Source of the DNA: Udeniomyces pyricola | Taxonomy: Eukaryota; Basidiomycota; Tremellomycetes; Cystofilobasidiales; Mrakiaceae | DNA: 64,000 nucleotides | Assembly (NCBI GenBank): GCA_039545295.1 | Contig: BCIK01000012.1 | Span: 248,001 to 312,000, forward strand | Reading direction: 5' to 3' | Shown here: piece by piece, positions 32,748 to 45,035 of the stretch | Numbering within the stretch: the first letter of the stretch is position 1 | Layout of the letters: the number at the start of each line of letters is the position of its first letter | Program-made: the position numbers and the translations under genes | The notes under the pieces: model-generated | The model's database searches: none | What the model saw: the letters and a program-made list of their open reading frames with translations, nothing else | What the model was told of the DNA's origin: nothing

Positions 32748-35700
32748 CTACCGACCTGTCCAAGATGAAGGACCTCTTCCTTCCTCAACCCCAGCTCCGC
32801 CGATATCCTCCCTCTCCTCTTCTTCCTTTTCCTTCCTCACACTCTCCTCTTCTTCCTTTGCTTCCCTCACGACCTGATTGACCAACCTTTCGACGTCTTC
32901 CCATCCCTCCCGACCTTCGCGTTTCGCATCCCGAACGCCCTTCTCGACGAGCGCCCAGGCTTCTGGCCCGGTGTGGACTTCGACCCATCGAGCGTACTCG
33001 GGTTCGGTCCAGCCGTAGTGTTGATGAGGGAGTGGGAGGGGGGAACGTACGAGGATGTGGTGCAGGACGATGAGGGGAGGGAGGTGAATCGTGTGCAGGG
33101 AGGAAGCGAGAGATGGGGTATCGAGGAAGAGGAGCGGTCTGTTCAGATCAAGACCAGGGACGAGAAAGGAGAAGAGTCGGGAGGAGGAAAGAAAGAAAAA
33201 AAAAAAGGGAAGGAATAGAAATCGCAGTGATATCAGCCATGTGAGGAGGTACCAAAAGGAAGGAACCAAAGGCGCGAAAAAAAAAAAAGAGCCAAGAAGA
33301 AGAATGCAAAAACAAAACCGATTCGAGAGCTCAAGAGCAAACTCGCCAAAGAGGGTTCGTTTCTTCCTTCTTCTTCTTCCTCTTCTTCTCTGTTTCTAGA
33401 CGACAAAAGAAAAGAAGAAAAAAAAACGAACCTGAACGCTCTCAACGTGAGGTACTCCTCTCCGACCTCGGCCAGCTTCATAGCCGACCTTCGATCGCCT
33501 CCCGCGGCGAGCAAGAAGCTCGAGAGTGAAAACTCGAGCTCCGTCATATCACCCGTCAGCTTGAGTTTCCCCGATTCGCCCAGAGGCGAAGCGATCGAGG
33601 CGTGAAGGACAAACGTCGTGAGGATGTGTCGGACGAGAGTGAGCGTCCTGGATCGACAATGCGTAAAAGAACACAACATCAAGAAAAAGGAATGGTTCCG
33701 TTGCCCAAGACGTTCCCAAAAGAAAAGAAAAGAAAAGAAAGAAGAAAGAAGTGAAGTCGAGAGATGGTTCATGAGCTACCGCAGATAAGACGGAATCGAA
33801 CGTGTAGTTTCGAATCCCAAAAGATTGACAGAAAGAAGAAAGAAGAAGAAAAAACAAAGAAGAAAAAGAAAAAAAAAGCAAAAGAAAAAGCAAAATAAAA
33901 ACTCACCATTCCTTCTTCAACGGTCCCACATTATAGGGCGCCAAGATCTCCAACCTCACAAACGCCATCTTGTCCATCAAATCCTTAATGTACGGGCTCG
34001 CTCCTCCGCCTCCCATCATGCTCGCCATGGGATCGTCCATGTCTTCACCTCCAGCTCCTCCCCCGGGCGACGCCGCCGAGGGGAGGCGCGAAAAGTCGAC
34101 CCGGTGGAGACGGGCGAGAATGAGACTGAATTCGCGTCGGATGGCCGTCAAAAGGACGGTACTGTAACGGGTGTAGATCGTTTGAAGTTGCTATCAAGGA
34201 AAGGCAGAGAAAGACAGAAGAAAAGAGAAAAAAAAAAAAAAAAAAAAAGCACACACTCAACCGATTCAGACAATCCCTCTTATATCAAGTAGCACGACGT
34301 TCTTTCGTCTCTGTTTCATCACTTTCAACTCCCTCCTGGAAAATCTTGAGAACCACTCACCGAGACTGCACCTCTCAGCAGCGACACGATCCGCTCGTTG
34401 TACTCCGATTCCAACCGGACGAGCGTCGAATGGCATTGGTACAAGCAGCTCGTGAGCTGGGCGTTGAGCGCTTGGTTGGCATTAGCCGTCGGGCCAACGA
34501 GACTCGTCGCCGAGTTGTCTTTGACGTACTGAAAACGAGACAGCAATGTAAAAGCGGTGTTGGATGGGATGTCAAAGGTGAAAAAGAACAAGAAGAAGAA
34601 AAAAAAAAAACGGGGCGGTTATTTAAGCAACGAATTTGACGGAAATGGAATGGACAACCCTTATTTCCTTGCTTCTTTTCTTGTTTCCTTTGCTTCCCGC
34701 CCTTTCGTCCTCTTCCCTCTTTCAAAGACTTACCAAATTTTCCATTTTCCCCGCGAAATTTTCCAACACACTCGCCGCATTCCTCGCGACGCTCCTCAAC
34801 AGGAGTGGATCGAACCTGGCGGAATCCAACTCGTTCCCGACGATGCGACTGATGGTGATGCCTTCGGACGCGCCGGGTGGCGATCGGATTCCACCCGAGA
34901 GAGACGAAGTGACGACTTCTGTCAGTCGAGAGGTCGAGCGCGAAAGGTAGAGGGACTCAAAGGAGGTGATGGAACGGAGGATGAGGACGGTTTCGGGCCT
35001 GATGGAATGGGGGGAAAGCATGGGGTAAGAGGGCGACGGACACATGGAAGAGGAAAAAAAGAAAGAAAAAAAAAGAGAAAGAGTTGGATGGAGAGAGGGG
35101 AAAAAAGTTGACCGAAAACACAATCAGCCATCCAGAAGATTGCGTTTCACTTTCACTACCCTTGGAGTTTCCCCGTCCCCCCTTCTCCACTTTGCCCATA
35201 TTTGAAAGCGAGGGGGATCAAAGATGAGATGTAAGTCGACCCATCCCTCCCAAGGTACTTACGACTGCTGGTTATGCGTATACACCGTATCGGTATGAAC
35301 GGCAATCTTGGCAAAGAACTGATGGAACAACCTCAACAACCTCGGGTAACCTCCGCTGAGGGTTTGTTGGATGAACGGCGATTGACGAGACGCTTCCTTG
35401 GATTGAGTCTCAAACGTCCGGGCGAGCGTCGTCCAGAACGTGAAAGATGGTTTGTTGTCGAGGACCTGGGGGGGGGGGGGGGTTTGGTTTTGGTTTTGTT
35501 GTTTAGTTGGGGTTTAGGGGGAGATAAAGCAGGTAGAAGAGATTAGGGAAAGATTATTAAGTGGGATGAGTGAGATGGTTTGGAATCGGGATGGATGGGT
35601 GTCCAAGTTCAATATGAGGAACATGAAGGAACCCAGGCAAGACTAAAAACAGAGCCAAAACTTGATCGTGGAGAAAGAGAGAGGGGAAAGAAGAGAAATG

Positions 35701-38460
35701 GATTTCCTGTGACTGACCTTCATAGCCTCGTCCAGGAACGGAATCTGACTCGTCGGATCCTTTTTGATCCTCAGTACCTTTTCAAGGATATACACCTGCC
35801 ATCCACCCCGCCACCATAGACCACGAGGAAAAATAAAATAAAAACCAGAAATAGGGCAAATGAGGTGTTTAGAAAACCAAAACGTTGGACAAGCCCTTCC
35901 TTCCTCTTTTTCATCCTGAGTTCTCGGGAAAAAAAAAGAAAGAATTAAGAGAAGAGATCCTCAAACCAAGACCTAAAGAAAAACAACAGGAGCCATCTCG
36001 AATTCAGACTATTCCAGAGACAAACCCGAGGGGGGCCTAACGACTCTCACCTTGATGCAACAACTCGCCATATCCTCAATCAAATTCTGTAGTCGAGTCC
36101 ACAGCAAGTTCGCCCATGCCGGAGCTTGCTGAGTCGTCGGTTCATGTCTCCCAGCTCCGCCACCACCACCACCTCCTCCTCCACCGAGCGATGATCGACC
36201 TCCACCCGTCGCCGTCGCCTCTTTCGCCAACGAGACAATATCAAAGGTCTTGCGGATCCGGGAGTCGACGGCGTCGGTCAGGTCGTTGAGGAGCGACTTG
36301 ACGAGCGTCGGAAGCAAGTTGAGGTTGAACGCCGTTTGGAGGGAAGATGCCAAGATAGGTTGGTTCTGTTGCAAAAAAAAAAAAAAAAAAAAGAACGGTA
36401 TAAGAGGAGGAGAGCGAAAGGGTTGTCGGGTGGGTTTGATGGGTTCGTAACGGGGTGAGTTGGGGAATGAAACATGAGGAACGCATGAAAATTCAAAAAA
36501 CAAATCATGTTAAAAACCCTCGTTTCATCACAAAAAGCAGTGTGTCCTTTATCCAATCCCTTCCCTCCCTCCTACTCCTCACGAAAAAAAAAAAAAAAAG
36601 AGACTCCCAGACAAAAAACGATTGCAGACGAACCAATTTCGACAACCCTTCAAACACCATGATCTCCATCTCCGTCGTCAATCGATCCTTGCTGACCTCT
36701 AACTGAGGTAGGAACCGCCTGACGTGTTCAATCTCGGTGAGGGGTATAAAGTCGTCGTCCAACCCGCTGGCGGAGGATAAAGAAGGGCCACCCCCAATGA
36801 TCACTTGCGTCGGCTTGCCATCGAGTAAAGCGTCTTTGGTAAGGAAGAAAGGAAAGAAGACGTCGAGATCCAAGGTGGGATCATCGCCGGTGAACAACAA
36901 AAGTTTGGTTGATCGATTTGTATTAGTTTCTTTCCAATCAAGAAAAAAAAAAGGGAAGAGGGGTGGGGGATGGTTTTTTTTTTTTATAATCCTTTTTTTT
37001 TTTCATCGTTCCAACGTACCGAGTTCGGCTATACTCAGCGCAGCCTTATTCATGCCTCTCTCTTTCCTGCCTTCTTCATCTCCTCCTCCACCACCTCCAA
37101 TACCCCCTATCCCACTACCCCCAACAAACGCCGATTCCCTTCTTCTCATCCTCCCCATATCCTCCCCTTCCGCCCCCCCACCTGGACCCGCCCCCCCGAG
37201 GCTCATCGGTTCGTTCACATCGACTTCGCGCATTTGGACTTCGAGCCGGCGGGCGATCAGGATGAATCGATGGGTGCGACGAAGGACGTCCGAGGCCCGT
37301 TGGAGGTGTGATAGACGCGTGACATGCGTTTGGAGGGTTTGGTAGGGGAGACGGATCTTGAGTCGAAGTCTGAGAATAAGATATGGAGTGGGGTAGAGAG
37401 AGAGATGGAGGTCAGATCGAGTCAGGAAAAGGAGAAGGGGGGGGGGAGGGGGGGAGGGAGGTGGGTTTGAAGAGAACGACGCGACAGATCAGACACAGCG
37501 CAGCATGTCGACATGACTTCATCCACCCTCCCCCTTGCTTCCTTCTCCAACCCAACTAATGGATTCCTAATCATATTTGTATTTTCTTTTCTTCAAAACA
37601 GAGGATTTTACGGGTTGTTACCTTTCTAAAGATGTGGAGACTTGATCCAAGCCTTGTCGGACAGACGTCAAGGAGGTCGAGAGTTCCGTCGTCGTCGAGG
37701 CTTGCAAGAGGAGTTTGGTATGATGCGTCGTGATCTTTGGGGGGGGGGAAGGAGGGTGTTTTGGAGAAGCATGGGGTGCCAAAGATAGATGAGATCAGAT
37801 GATCAACATTCCAATTTCCAAAAACCAAACTTTCCATATGAGCTCCAACAGAAAAAAAAAACGAAGGAACAGAAACAAAAGAGGTTCGAGGGGTGGGGGA
37901 GGGGGAGGGGAGGGAACGAACGAACCTCATGTTTGAGCTGCCTAGCGACCTCATCGATCGCGTAGCTCAACCTCGCGATGCTAACTTCTGCACTCGCATC
38001 TCCTCCTCCTCCACCTGCACCACTACTACCACCCGATGCGTTCCCTCCAGCCGGTATAGAATCCAACGCAGTACCGGTGGTGGTGGTGGTGCCTGTGCCA
38101 GCAGTGAGGTTGGAATTCCCCGTCAACTTGGACCCTCCCCCCTGGGAGGCGTCTTTCCCAAGTAAGGTCGACATCGTCGTCGACGAAGAACTCGGGCCCG
38201 TCGTCGCGGTCGGTAGTGACCCCCCAATGGCAGATGTGGACCCATGTTCGGTAGATGAGAGTGGTGGGGGTGGTGGATAGGGCTCGTTAGCGAGGATGGC
38301 GGCAGAGAGATTGTGAGGTGAGAAATCGGGTCGGAGGTAGATGGAGTGATCTATATACCAGAGCGAAAGAGGAAAAAGGGAGGAGGGAAGATGAAGATGA
38401 GTTTCGCAGCATGGAGTATGGAACGAAAAGCAGGCGAGATTGACCCAAGTAGTCCACCAT
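32748..38460 (-). CDS. COG5: conserved oligomeric Golgi complex subunit 5 (COG5)
   Basis: COG5 is part of lobe B of the COG tether, which returns glycosylation enzymes through retrograde Golgi traffic. The start at 38460 lies in a 16-base first exon (38460-38445); splicing to 38350 gives MVDYLDHSIYLRPDF, then SAAILANEPYPP, the usual COG5 beginning. Exon 2 (38350-37926) and exon 3 (37734-37622) continue through IDEVARQLKHE and LLLQASTTTELSTSL. Exon 4 begins at 37369 with LRLKIRLPYQTLQTHVTRL and RASDVLRRTHRF. Later segments are FLPQLEVSKDRLTTEMEIMV, LNQPILASSLQTAFNLNLL, VYILEKVLRIKKDPTSQIPF, YPRLLRLFHQFF and YNERIVSLLRG, ending in a C-terminal exon with YARWVEVHTGPEAWALVEKG. Gly/Ala/Thr-rich inserts in exon 2 and near 37080-37230 and 36130-36200 make it longer than human COG5. 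Many introns carry long T or C runs. Interior exon limits downstream of 36000 were not all resolved. Confidence 0.93.
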
Positions 38461-39026
38461 GGTGAGATGGGATGTCCGAGGGATAGAGGAGAGACGGGTT
38501 GAATTAAGGGTGATGTTCGCGTGATGATGAATGATGGCCGTCTGATGATTCAAGGAGCTGACCGACGCCTGACAAGCAGACGCGACATGCACAGCTGCCT
38601 CATCTGTAATACATACATATATATATATATATGTATATCATCGATCACATCGCCCACGTAATTTTAATTATCCTTACAGATCATCAAAGAAGAAGAAAAG
38701 CATCATTCCAATACAACTCTCTTCCCCTGCTCCCTGTTCAACCCCCAAACTCCCCAAAAAAAAAAAACACCCACACCCACACACACACACACACACACAT
38801 GACACCCGGTCCAACTAATCATCCCAGATCAAACTCAAAGCTGTCCGTCATGATCGATCCGAATACCAACAGACCATCATGCATAGCGCATTACTACTCA
38901 CACCCTTTCATGAGTTCAATCATCATATCATATCCTACCTCTTACACGTCGTCAATCCCCAAAGCCAGCAGTCCCTCCCCCCCCCCCCTTTCGATCGAAC
39001 GATGTGGTCCATGTCGACCCTGGAAC
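38461..39026. other. intergenic with AT and CA microsatellites
   Basis: This is the COG5 promoter and the 3' flank of the complex I subunit. It contains an (AT)n repeat (about 38617-38633), a (CA)n repeat (about 38768-38799) and a C10 run near 38980. Confidence 0.6.
38768..38799. repeat. (CA)n microsatellite
   Basis: Alternating CA/ACC units follow an A-run and are seen directly. Confidence 0.85.
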
Positions 39027-40919
39027 TTAGAACACGTACGACTGTCGGTAGTCACTCGGCTTGAGATGCTCGAGCCCCTTGTAGTCTATCCCAAATTTCA
39101 CAAAAAAAAAAAAAAAGGCACAAAAGAAGGGGAAAATAGAGCGGTGAGCCAAACCGTCCTTTTTTTTCCTCACTATCGGTGTTCACTCGGGTCATAACCC
39201 CCCCCCCCTCCTCCCCTCCCGCGCTCCCTCACTCTCTCTGTGCAGTTCCCGTGTCAGAGCAGACTTTGCTTGGGGTATGGGCTTGGCCGCCACGTTCAGG
39301 GCAAAGTCGGACATATGACCAGAAGAGGCAAAGGAGGGGAAGGAGATTTGGAGAGGTAACGTACATTCTTGATCGGTGTTGTGGTACTTGTGGTTCGCAA
39401 TGTTAATCCTGAACCACCAAAGGAAAGGAAGAAAAAAAAAGAAAGAATCAAATATGTCAGATCGGAACGAGTTCATGATGTTGATGATGATGATGAAGGA
39501 AGATAGAGTCCGGCTCGCATCGTTTCAGGACGTACATTGGTATCCAAACTATTTTGCTCCACGTCACGAAGAGGAGAGAAAAAAAGAAGGAAAGGATTAT
39601 GGATGATCAGAGCTATCAGCTTCTATTTCGTTCTTCTTCTGCTCCTCTTTACATTCTCTCTTAAACGCATTTTGGGCCGAGTCTCAGCAACAGTAGCAGC
39701 GATAGCAGCAGCACCCGCAGCGGTAGTGGCGTCTAGGCAGAAAGCGAGATGTTGGGAGATGGATCCACATCATCATCTCGCCGTATGTCTCCTACATCTC
39801 AAAGTCCATTCCCACCTCAGCTCGCCCAAAAAAAATATATAAAAAGATCGGCACGTGAGAGAGAAAGAAAGAGCGAAAGAGGAACCAAGTCAAACTCACG
39901 GAAGAAAGGGAGCGATCCGGTCGTAAACTTTGTAGCTTGCATCTGTTGAAACTCCGATAGCTGCGTATGACCGTAGAGAGGTTCGTTGGCTTTGATCTTG
40001 GCTCGCATCTCTTCCATGTCCTTCTTCCTCTCTCGTCCGTTCTCCATCTGACCCGTGAATCGGCCTGAAGGGGAAAGAAAAATGAGATCCAAAGCGGTTT
40101 CGCCCCAGAGCTGTCGTCAGTAAAAGCAAGGACTTGGAGATTTCTTTCCTTTCTTCTCTTTCTTGCTTCCTGACTGGAATTGTATAGGTCGGTTATCCAA
40201 GGGGGACTGGACAAAAAGGGACTGACCGACTCCGAAAGCGTAAGCTGTCATCCATCCTACGCCGAACCCGGTGATGGTCAAGAATTTGAAGTGCCCAGAC
40301 TTGACGCTCTTCCAACCTCGAGGGTTATCTGTGGAACAAAAAAAAAACGTGTCCGTCAGTCCATCATGCGATACATGGTTTTTTTTTTTCTCCGATGTGA
40401 TTCAGAGAGAGGAGGTGGATGATGGGACAGATGGAGGGACCAGTGTGAGTACAGGCCAATGACTAAGGGGGTTGGATGGCGCACAGTGGGATAGGGAGAG
40501 CCAGGGAGCGAGAGAGAGTGACTGGGAGGACCGGCGGTCGAGCCGAAGTGCGGTCGGTCAACCTTGACGAGGTGATCTCGTCGGCTGGCCCATCTCTCGA
40601 TCCTTCACCGCCGCCCTGCCCTCTGCCAGCGTCTCTCGACTAGTGAAATTTCGAACGAACCAACGTAGATAGGAGCGATAGGTGTGGCGATTGTCATCAG
40701 TATCCACAAAGCGTAATCGGACGGGCGCATGAATCGCATGACCCGCCTCCAGTGTGGGTCAGAGTCCTGACACACGGGCGCGAGAGGAGCGGGAGAAGGG
40801 TGGAAGGTGAGGAGGAGTAGAAAAGGTTTAGTAAGTTTGATGAGGGTGATTTGGGACGATGATAGACGAGAAGGACGGACGATGAGAGGCCAGGGCGTGG
40901 GTTCCTTCTTGAGAGGCAT
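39027..40919 (-). CDS. NUXM: NADH:ubiquinone oxidoreductase 21-kDa subunit, fungal (NUXM type)
   Basis: This is an accessory membrane-arm subunit of respiratory complex I, known from fungi. Seven exons, in transcription order, are 40919-40881, 40766-40661, 40328-40227, 40064-39900, 39548-39536, 39408-39365 and 39085-39027. They total 528 bases and 175 residues. Order of motifs: WPLIDSDPHWRRVMRFMRPS, the hydrophobic YALWILMTIATPIAPIYV, HFKFLTITGFGVGWMTAYAF, GRFTGQMENGRERKKDMEEM, ANEPLYGHTQLSEFQQMQA, then PFF + LWIPM + INIANHKYHN, and the end LEHLKPSDYRQSYVF. Two predicted membrane spans and the PLI.DPH..R..RYMRPSDY start are typical. Exon 5 is a 13-base microexon without which the frame does not close. 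The exon 2 donor is GTTCGT. Confidence 0.93.
39536..39548 (-). other. NUXM: 13-base microexon of the complex I 21-kDa subunit
   Basis: The exon reads TTTGGATACCAAT between acceptor AAAATAG and donor GTACGT. It converts phase 1 at the end of exon 4 to phase 2 at the start of exon 6 and codes LWIP(M), matching the aromatic/proline strand before the NxxNHxYH motif of this family. Confidence 0.8.
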
Positions 40920-41321
40920 GTCGAGGTGGATGGAACGAAGGGTAGAGGAGATGTGTAAGGTCGGGTCGATGGATGATGGCAGAGGGCAGAGTCGAGAGAG
41001 AACGGACCTGATCGATGATCGATCCATCGATCGTGATTGCATTCGCCGATAATTAGTTGTTGGGCCAAGTTATGTATGTACAACATGTGTTATGAACGTA
41101 TCAACTCAGTCCCCCCCAGCTCACACACCCAACAGTCTCATTGACCGAAACCCAAGCCATCTCAGATAGATGATCAAGACAGCGAAGAACAAACAAAGAA
41201 AACTTTTGATCCTCTCCATGAACGTTCTCCTTCGACCTCGAACGCCTCTCTCTCTCTCTCCCTTCCCATCTTTTTGGCTTTCTTTCTTTCTTCTCTTTTT
41301 TTTTTTTCTTTCTGTTCTTGT
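40920..41321. other. intergenic, no gene seen
   Basis: This is the promoter of the complex I subunit and the 3' flank of GAR1. A CT-repeat (about 41247-41260) and a T-run lie close to the GAR1 stop. Confidence 0.5.
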
Positions 41322-42695
41322 TTAGAAACTTCCTCGTCCTCGTCCACCTCGGGGCGCGAAACCCCTGTCACTAGCGCCAAAGCCACCTCGGCCTCGAGGG
41401 GCACCTCCACCTCTCGACGAGAACCCACCCGAGCCACCTCGAGCGGAGAATCCACCTCGACCACCGGGAGCACCCCGACCTCGAGGAGCACCTCGTCCTC
41501 CACCTCGCATGCCTCGGCCACCAGCAGCTCCACCTCGTCCGCCTCGCTCTGTAAGAAAGAGAAAACAAAGATAGAAACAAAACCCCATCGTCAAGCGTCA
41601 GTAGCGGAACCAGAAGAGACAACGAAAGAAGAGGCAAAGGCCACCACCTAATGAAAGGAGGAAGAGGTACTCACTCTCGGCTGAGAGAAGAAGAAGCGAA
41701 GCAAGTAACAAAGGACACGACACACACGATCATGAGCAAAATACGTCGTTAGCTTCAGTGCCCTTGCTGCACACAGACCTGACCCACCCCGAGCACGTCG
41801 CGCCGCGACAGGAACGTAGCATCTTGGTTCCATCCGATGCTAGGCCGTTCAAGAAGCCCGCCGACGACAACCCAGACACAAGCAAACCAAAGTCGACCCA
41901 ACGCAGAGCAAAGTTGACGACCACTCACTCTTTCCTCCGACCGCCTTGGGCTTGGGCAAGAACCTCTCGATCGGCAGAAGCTTGTCCGGAGCAATGTAAA
42001 TCTTGTCGTCCTTCTTGAAGCTCGAAGCGACCATGCCTTCGTTCATCTTGATGGTGAAGAAGACTTCGTTGATGGGACCGAGGATCTCGTCAATCTTGCC
42101 AATGGCGGTCTTGTTCTCGAGGTAGATGGGCGCGTTGAAGTAAGGGACCTTGGAAGGGAGAAGGTTCGAGCAGAGCATCTCGGACTCGACGGCGTGCATG
42201 AAGAGACCGATCTCTGCATACGGAAATAAGTGAAGAGAGAGAGAGAGAGAGAGAGAAAGGAAGCAAAAGGACGAGGGATGACAGGGTTAGTTGAGAGGTC
42301 AATTCATGGATGAATGGGTGGATGGATCCAGAGAGGGAGAAGGGCCAAAGGAGCGACGAGAGCCCAAAGGAGACGCCTGCAAAACGACTGGTAGCGAGAT
42401 TGGACGAACCCTGCACGGTATCGGGAGGACCGTACGACTGCTGGAATCCGCCTCGGCCTCCGCCGCGACCTTGATGAGCGGGTGAAGAATAAAGGGAGCG
42501 GCATGAGTAAGAATACGAGAAGCGTGAGGCAAAGCAAGGTAGCGGGCAAGCATTGAAGACCAAGTCGCTTTTTGGGAAGGGAGGAGAGGGGGTCGCGAGT
42601 AAGTGGACCGGGGACGACTGACCACCTCGACCACCGAAACCTCCGCCTCGACCTCCACGGTCGCCTCGGGGAGCGTAACCACCTCGGCTAGACAT
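41322..42695 (-). CDS. GAR1: H/ACA snoRNP protein Gar1
   Basis: Gar1 is a core component of H/ACA particles that direct rRNA pseudouridylation. Four exons (42695-42623, 42469-42410, 42213-41929, 41548-41322) sum to 645 bases and 214 residues. The N-terminal GAR tail begins [19 protein letters not shown]. The central beta-barrel domain reads [50 protein letters not shown] and [18 protein letters not shown]. The C-terminal tail is rich in RGG ([16 protein letters not shown] and more). All joins keep phase 1. Exon 2 ends at a GTTCGT donor (42409). The third intron contains a 6-base segment CCGAGA (41680-41675) flanked by a perfect acceptor and GTGAGT donor, which could be an optional in-frame microexon. 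Confidence 0.97.
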
Positions 42696-43071
42696 GATGT
42701 TGTTTTAGTTGGGAAAAGAAAGGGGGGTGTTGTTGGGAGAGAGAGAGAGGGGTGGAGCGTGAGGCAGAGACGCGACGGGTCGAGAAGGGGGGGGGGGGGG
42801 GGGGGGAAGGCTGCGGGTTGAAGGGAGAGTAAGAGAGAGGGAGAGGAAGCGTCAGATGGAGACGGTGTTGGATTCGATGAGAGGATAGTTTGGAGGTGAG
42901 TGAGACGGATGGGGGGAGTGAATAGGTGTGGGTGAGGAAGCTCACGTTGAAGGGGGCGGCGAAAGGGAAGGGAGAAGGGAGAAGGGCGGGCAAGAGGTGG
43001 GTGAGGCAAAGGTGGTAAGGGCAAGTCAAAGTGGGATGGAACTCGGTTGGATCGAAAAACGATTTCTCTCC

Positions 43072-43128
43072 TGGCTGGCTGGCTGGCTTTGGCTGGAGCT
43101 GGCTGGCTGGAGCTAGCTGGCTGGCTGG
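43072..43128. repeat. GGCT/CTGG tandem repeat
   Basis: About a dozen imperfect GGCT units, broken by GGAGCTA spacers, are seen directly. Slipped pairing during replication is a likely origin. Confidence 0.8.
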
Positions 43129-43189
43129 TCTGATCATCAATCATCGATCATCATGCATCAAGAGGTTGCCTTGTTAATTGTTGTGCTTT

Positions 43190-43220
43190 GTATATATATA
43201 TTATATATATATATATATTA
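43190..43220. repeat. (TA)n microsatellite
   Basis: There are two adjacent TA runs of about 5 and 9 units, separated by a single T shift. Confidence 0.85.
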
Positions 43221-43449
43221 CAATTGCTGTGCTAGTTGACTTACTGACTGCAGTTGACACGACGTTGATCACTCAAACTGAACTGCATATACGGATCATT
43301 ACCACCGTACCACGTACCCCCCCCCCCTTGCATATACACTCATCTCTCCCAGCTTCCTTTCTCTTTAATTCCCCCGTCTGGCTCTACTTGGCAATCCCCT
43401 TCACTCCTCAGCTCGTCATTGCCCGCACCAGTTCCATCTCTCTTACACC

Positions 43450-45035
43450 ATGGCCTCCTCACTCCTCTCCTCCCTTCGCTCCCTCTCGCTCAGAACCACC
43501 AAACCCTCAGTCTCCAACCCTTCACCCGCTGTCCTCGCGACGTCCTCGCGATCCATTGCCACCCAGAGTGGGAGTAACATCAGGGCCAACAAGAATGCTC
43601 GCAAAAAGGTCCCTTTTCCTTCCTTGATCATCAACAGTCGACTTCTTGTCGTTCAACTCAACAGCTCACGCCTCTACCATTCCTCTGCCTCGCTGCCTGT
43701 CCTCCTTCTTTCCCTCCTCTCCGTCCCCCTCCTTGCAATCTCTTTCCTCTTTCCGTCAATCTTTCGTCACACTCCCCTTTTGCTTATCTATCACGCTCCA
43801 AACCTCCCTTCCCCAATCACCCAACACAGAGAGTTCGTGTCGGACGAGGACATGCTACGCAGACGGGAGAGGGTGCCGGAAGAGGAACCAAGGGTCAAAA
43901 GTCGCGAAACACCATGGGCCCTTACCTTGCCTTTGAAGGTGGTTCAACTCCGTTGACGCTCCAATACCCGAAATACGGTTTCAAGAACGTGTACGTCCTC
44001 CCTACTCACACCTCTTCCGGTCCATTGATGGATCTGATGGGGTCAACTTTGATTTCAGTGGGAGCCTTGTTCATTCAACCTTGCTTACCCCCCCCCCCCG
44101 GGCGTCCGTCCGTCCTGCGCGTTCTCTGCCCCGGTCAACTATCGTGCTCCCCCGGTATATAGCGCTCACCGATACTGGCAACCAGTCCAGCTTCAAACGA
44201 TTCAGGACTTCATCGATCTGAAGCGAATCGATCCGACAGAGACCATCACTGTCGAACACATCCACAAGTCCAGAATGGTCGGAACTTGGCGTCAAGCCAA
44301 CGGTTTCAAGCTGCTTGCCAAGGGCGTTCGTACCGAGATTGCCTTTGAAGCCGAACCAGTTGTCATTCAAGTCGATGAAGCTATACAACTCTCATTGCTG
44401 ACAGTATCAATCCTTTGACCCACTCCGCACCACGTTGGCGACCTGCCTTCACCGATCATCTTCCTTGTGGTTTCTGGTTTGTCAGTTCAAATACCTCAAG
44501 CAACCGATCCACATCCGCGCCCATCGAGCGACGCCCAAGGCGATTCAAGCCGTCGAAGCCGCGGGAGGCTCCGTCACGACCGTCTACCACAACCGAATCG
44601 CGTTCCGACAGGCGATCGAGCCGGAAAAGTTTCCAAGTTACTTGCGGGTCGAAGACGCGCTGCCGCTCAAGAAGCGCGACATCCTCTACTACAGCAACTG
44701 GTGCGTCTGGTTGGGTCCTATTTGCTTCTCCTTCTCCTTCTTTTGCTTTGACTTTTTGTGTTCTTGTTTTCCTCAAGGTGGGAAGAATGCGACGATGGGA
44801 CGATTGCATGAACTGTACTGAAAACGATTGGCTCCTCTCTCCTTTTTCTCTCGATCGCTTTGCTCCCTCCGGATTGGTCCGTGCGCGTTCTCGGTTGGGT
44901 TGCGGGTTGCGGACATGTAGGGAGAACCGAGGGTATCTTGCTCGCAAGCCAGAGGGATGGCAGCCCCCTACGTCTGTCACTCAGGAGCCCAAGAAAGGGC
45001 CGACCGGAGGATGGGTTCAGTGGGATAAGAATTAG
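43450..45035 (+). CDS. MRPL10: mitochondrial large-subunit ribosomal protein uL15m
   Basis: This is a structural protein of the mitochondrial 54S subunit, related to bacterial L15. Five exons (43450-43608, 43830-43990, 44163-44325, 44486-44700, 44921-45035) sum to 813 bases and 270 residues. The N-terminus MASSLLSSLRSLSLRTTKPS is Ser/Arg-rich, as expected for a presequence. The L15 core reads RVRVGRGHATQTGEGAGRGT, KGQKSRNTMGP, FEGGSTPLTLQYPKYGFKN, then HRYWQPVQLQTIQDF and RIDPTETITVEHIHKS, GFKLLAKGFKYLKQPIHI, and AVEAAGGSVTTVYHN. The C-terminal extension ends GPTGGWVQWDKN. The start has a good CACCATGG context. Exon 2 must end at 43990 (donor GTACGT) to read GFKNVAHRYW. The exon 3 donor is GTTCGT. 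Confidence 0.96.

Larger units (their letters stand above)
42696..43449. other. divergent promoter region, GAR1 / uL15m, with repeats
   Basis: Gar1 and the mitochondrial ribosomal protein are transcribed away from each other from here, so a shared promoter for two translation-related genes is possible. The region has G20 (about 42787-42806), GGCT repeats (43072-43128), TA repeats (43190-43220) and a C10 run near 43318. Confidence 0.6.

Noticed and set aside
43989..44162. Reading the uL15m exon through VNYRAPPVYSAHRYW
   Set aside because: No acceptor supports it and it inserts residues absent from L15 proteins; donor GTACGT at 43991 with acceptor at 44162 gives GFKNVAHRYW and closes the frame.
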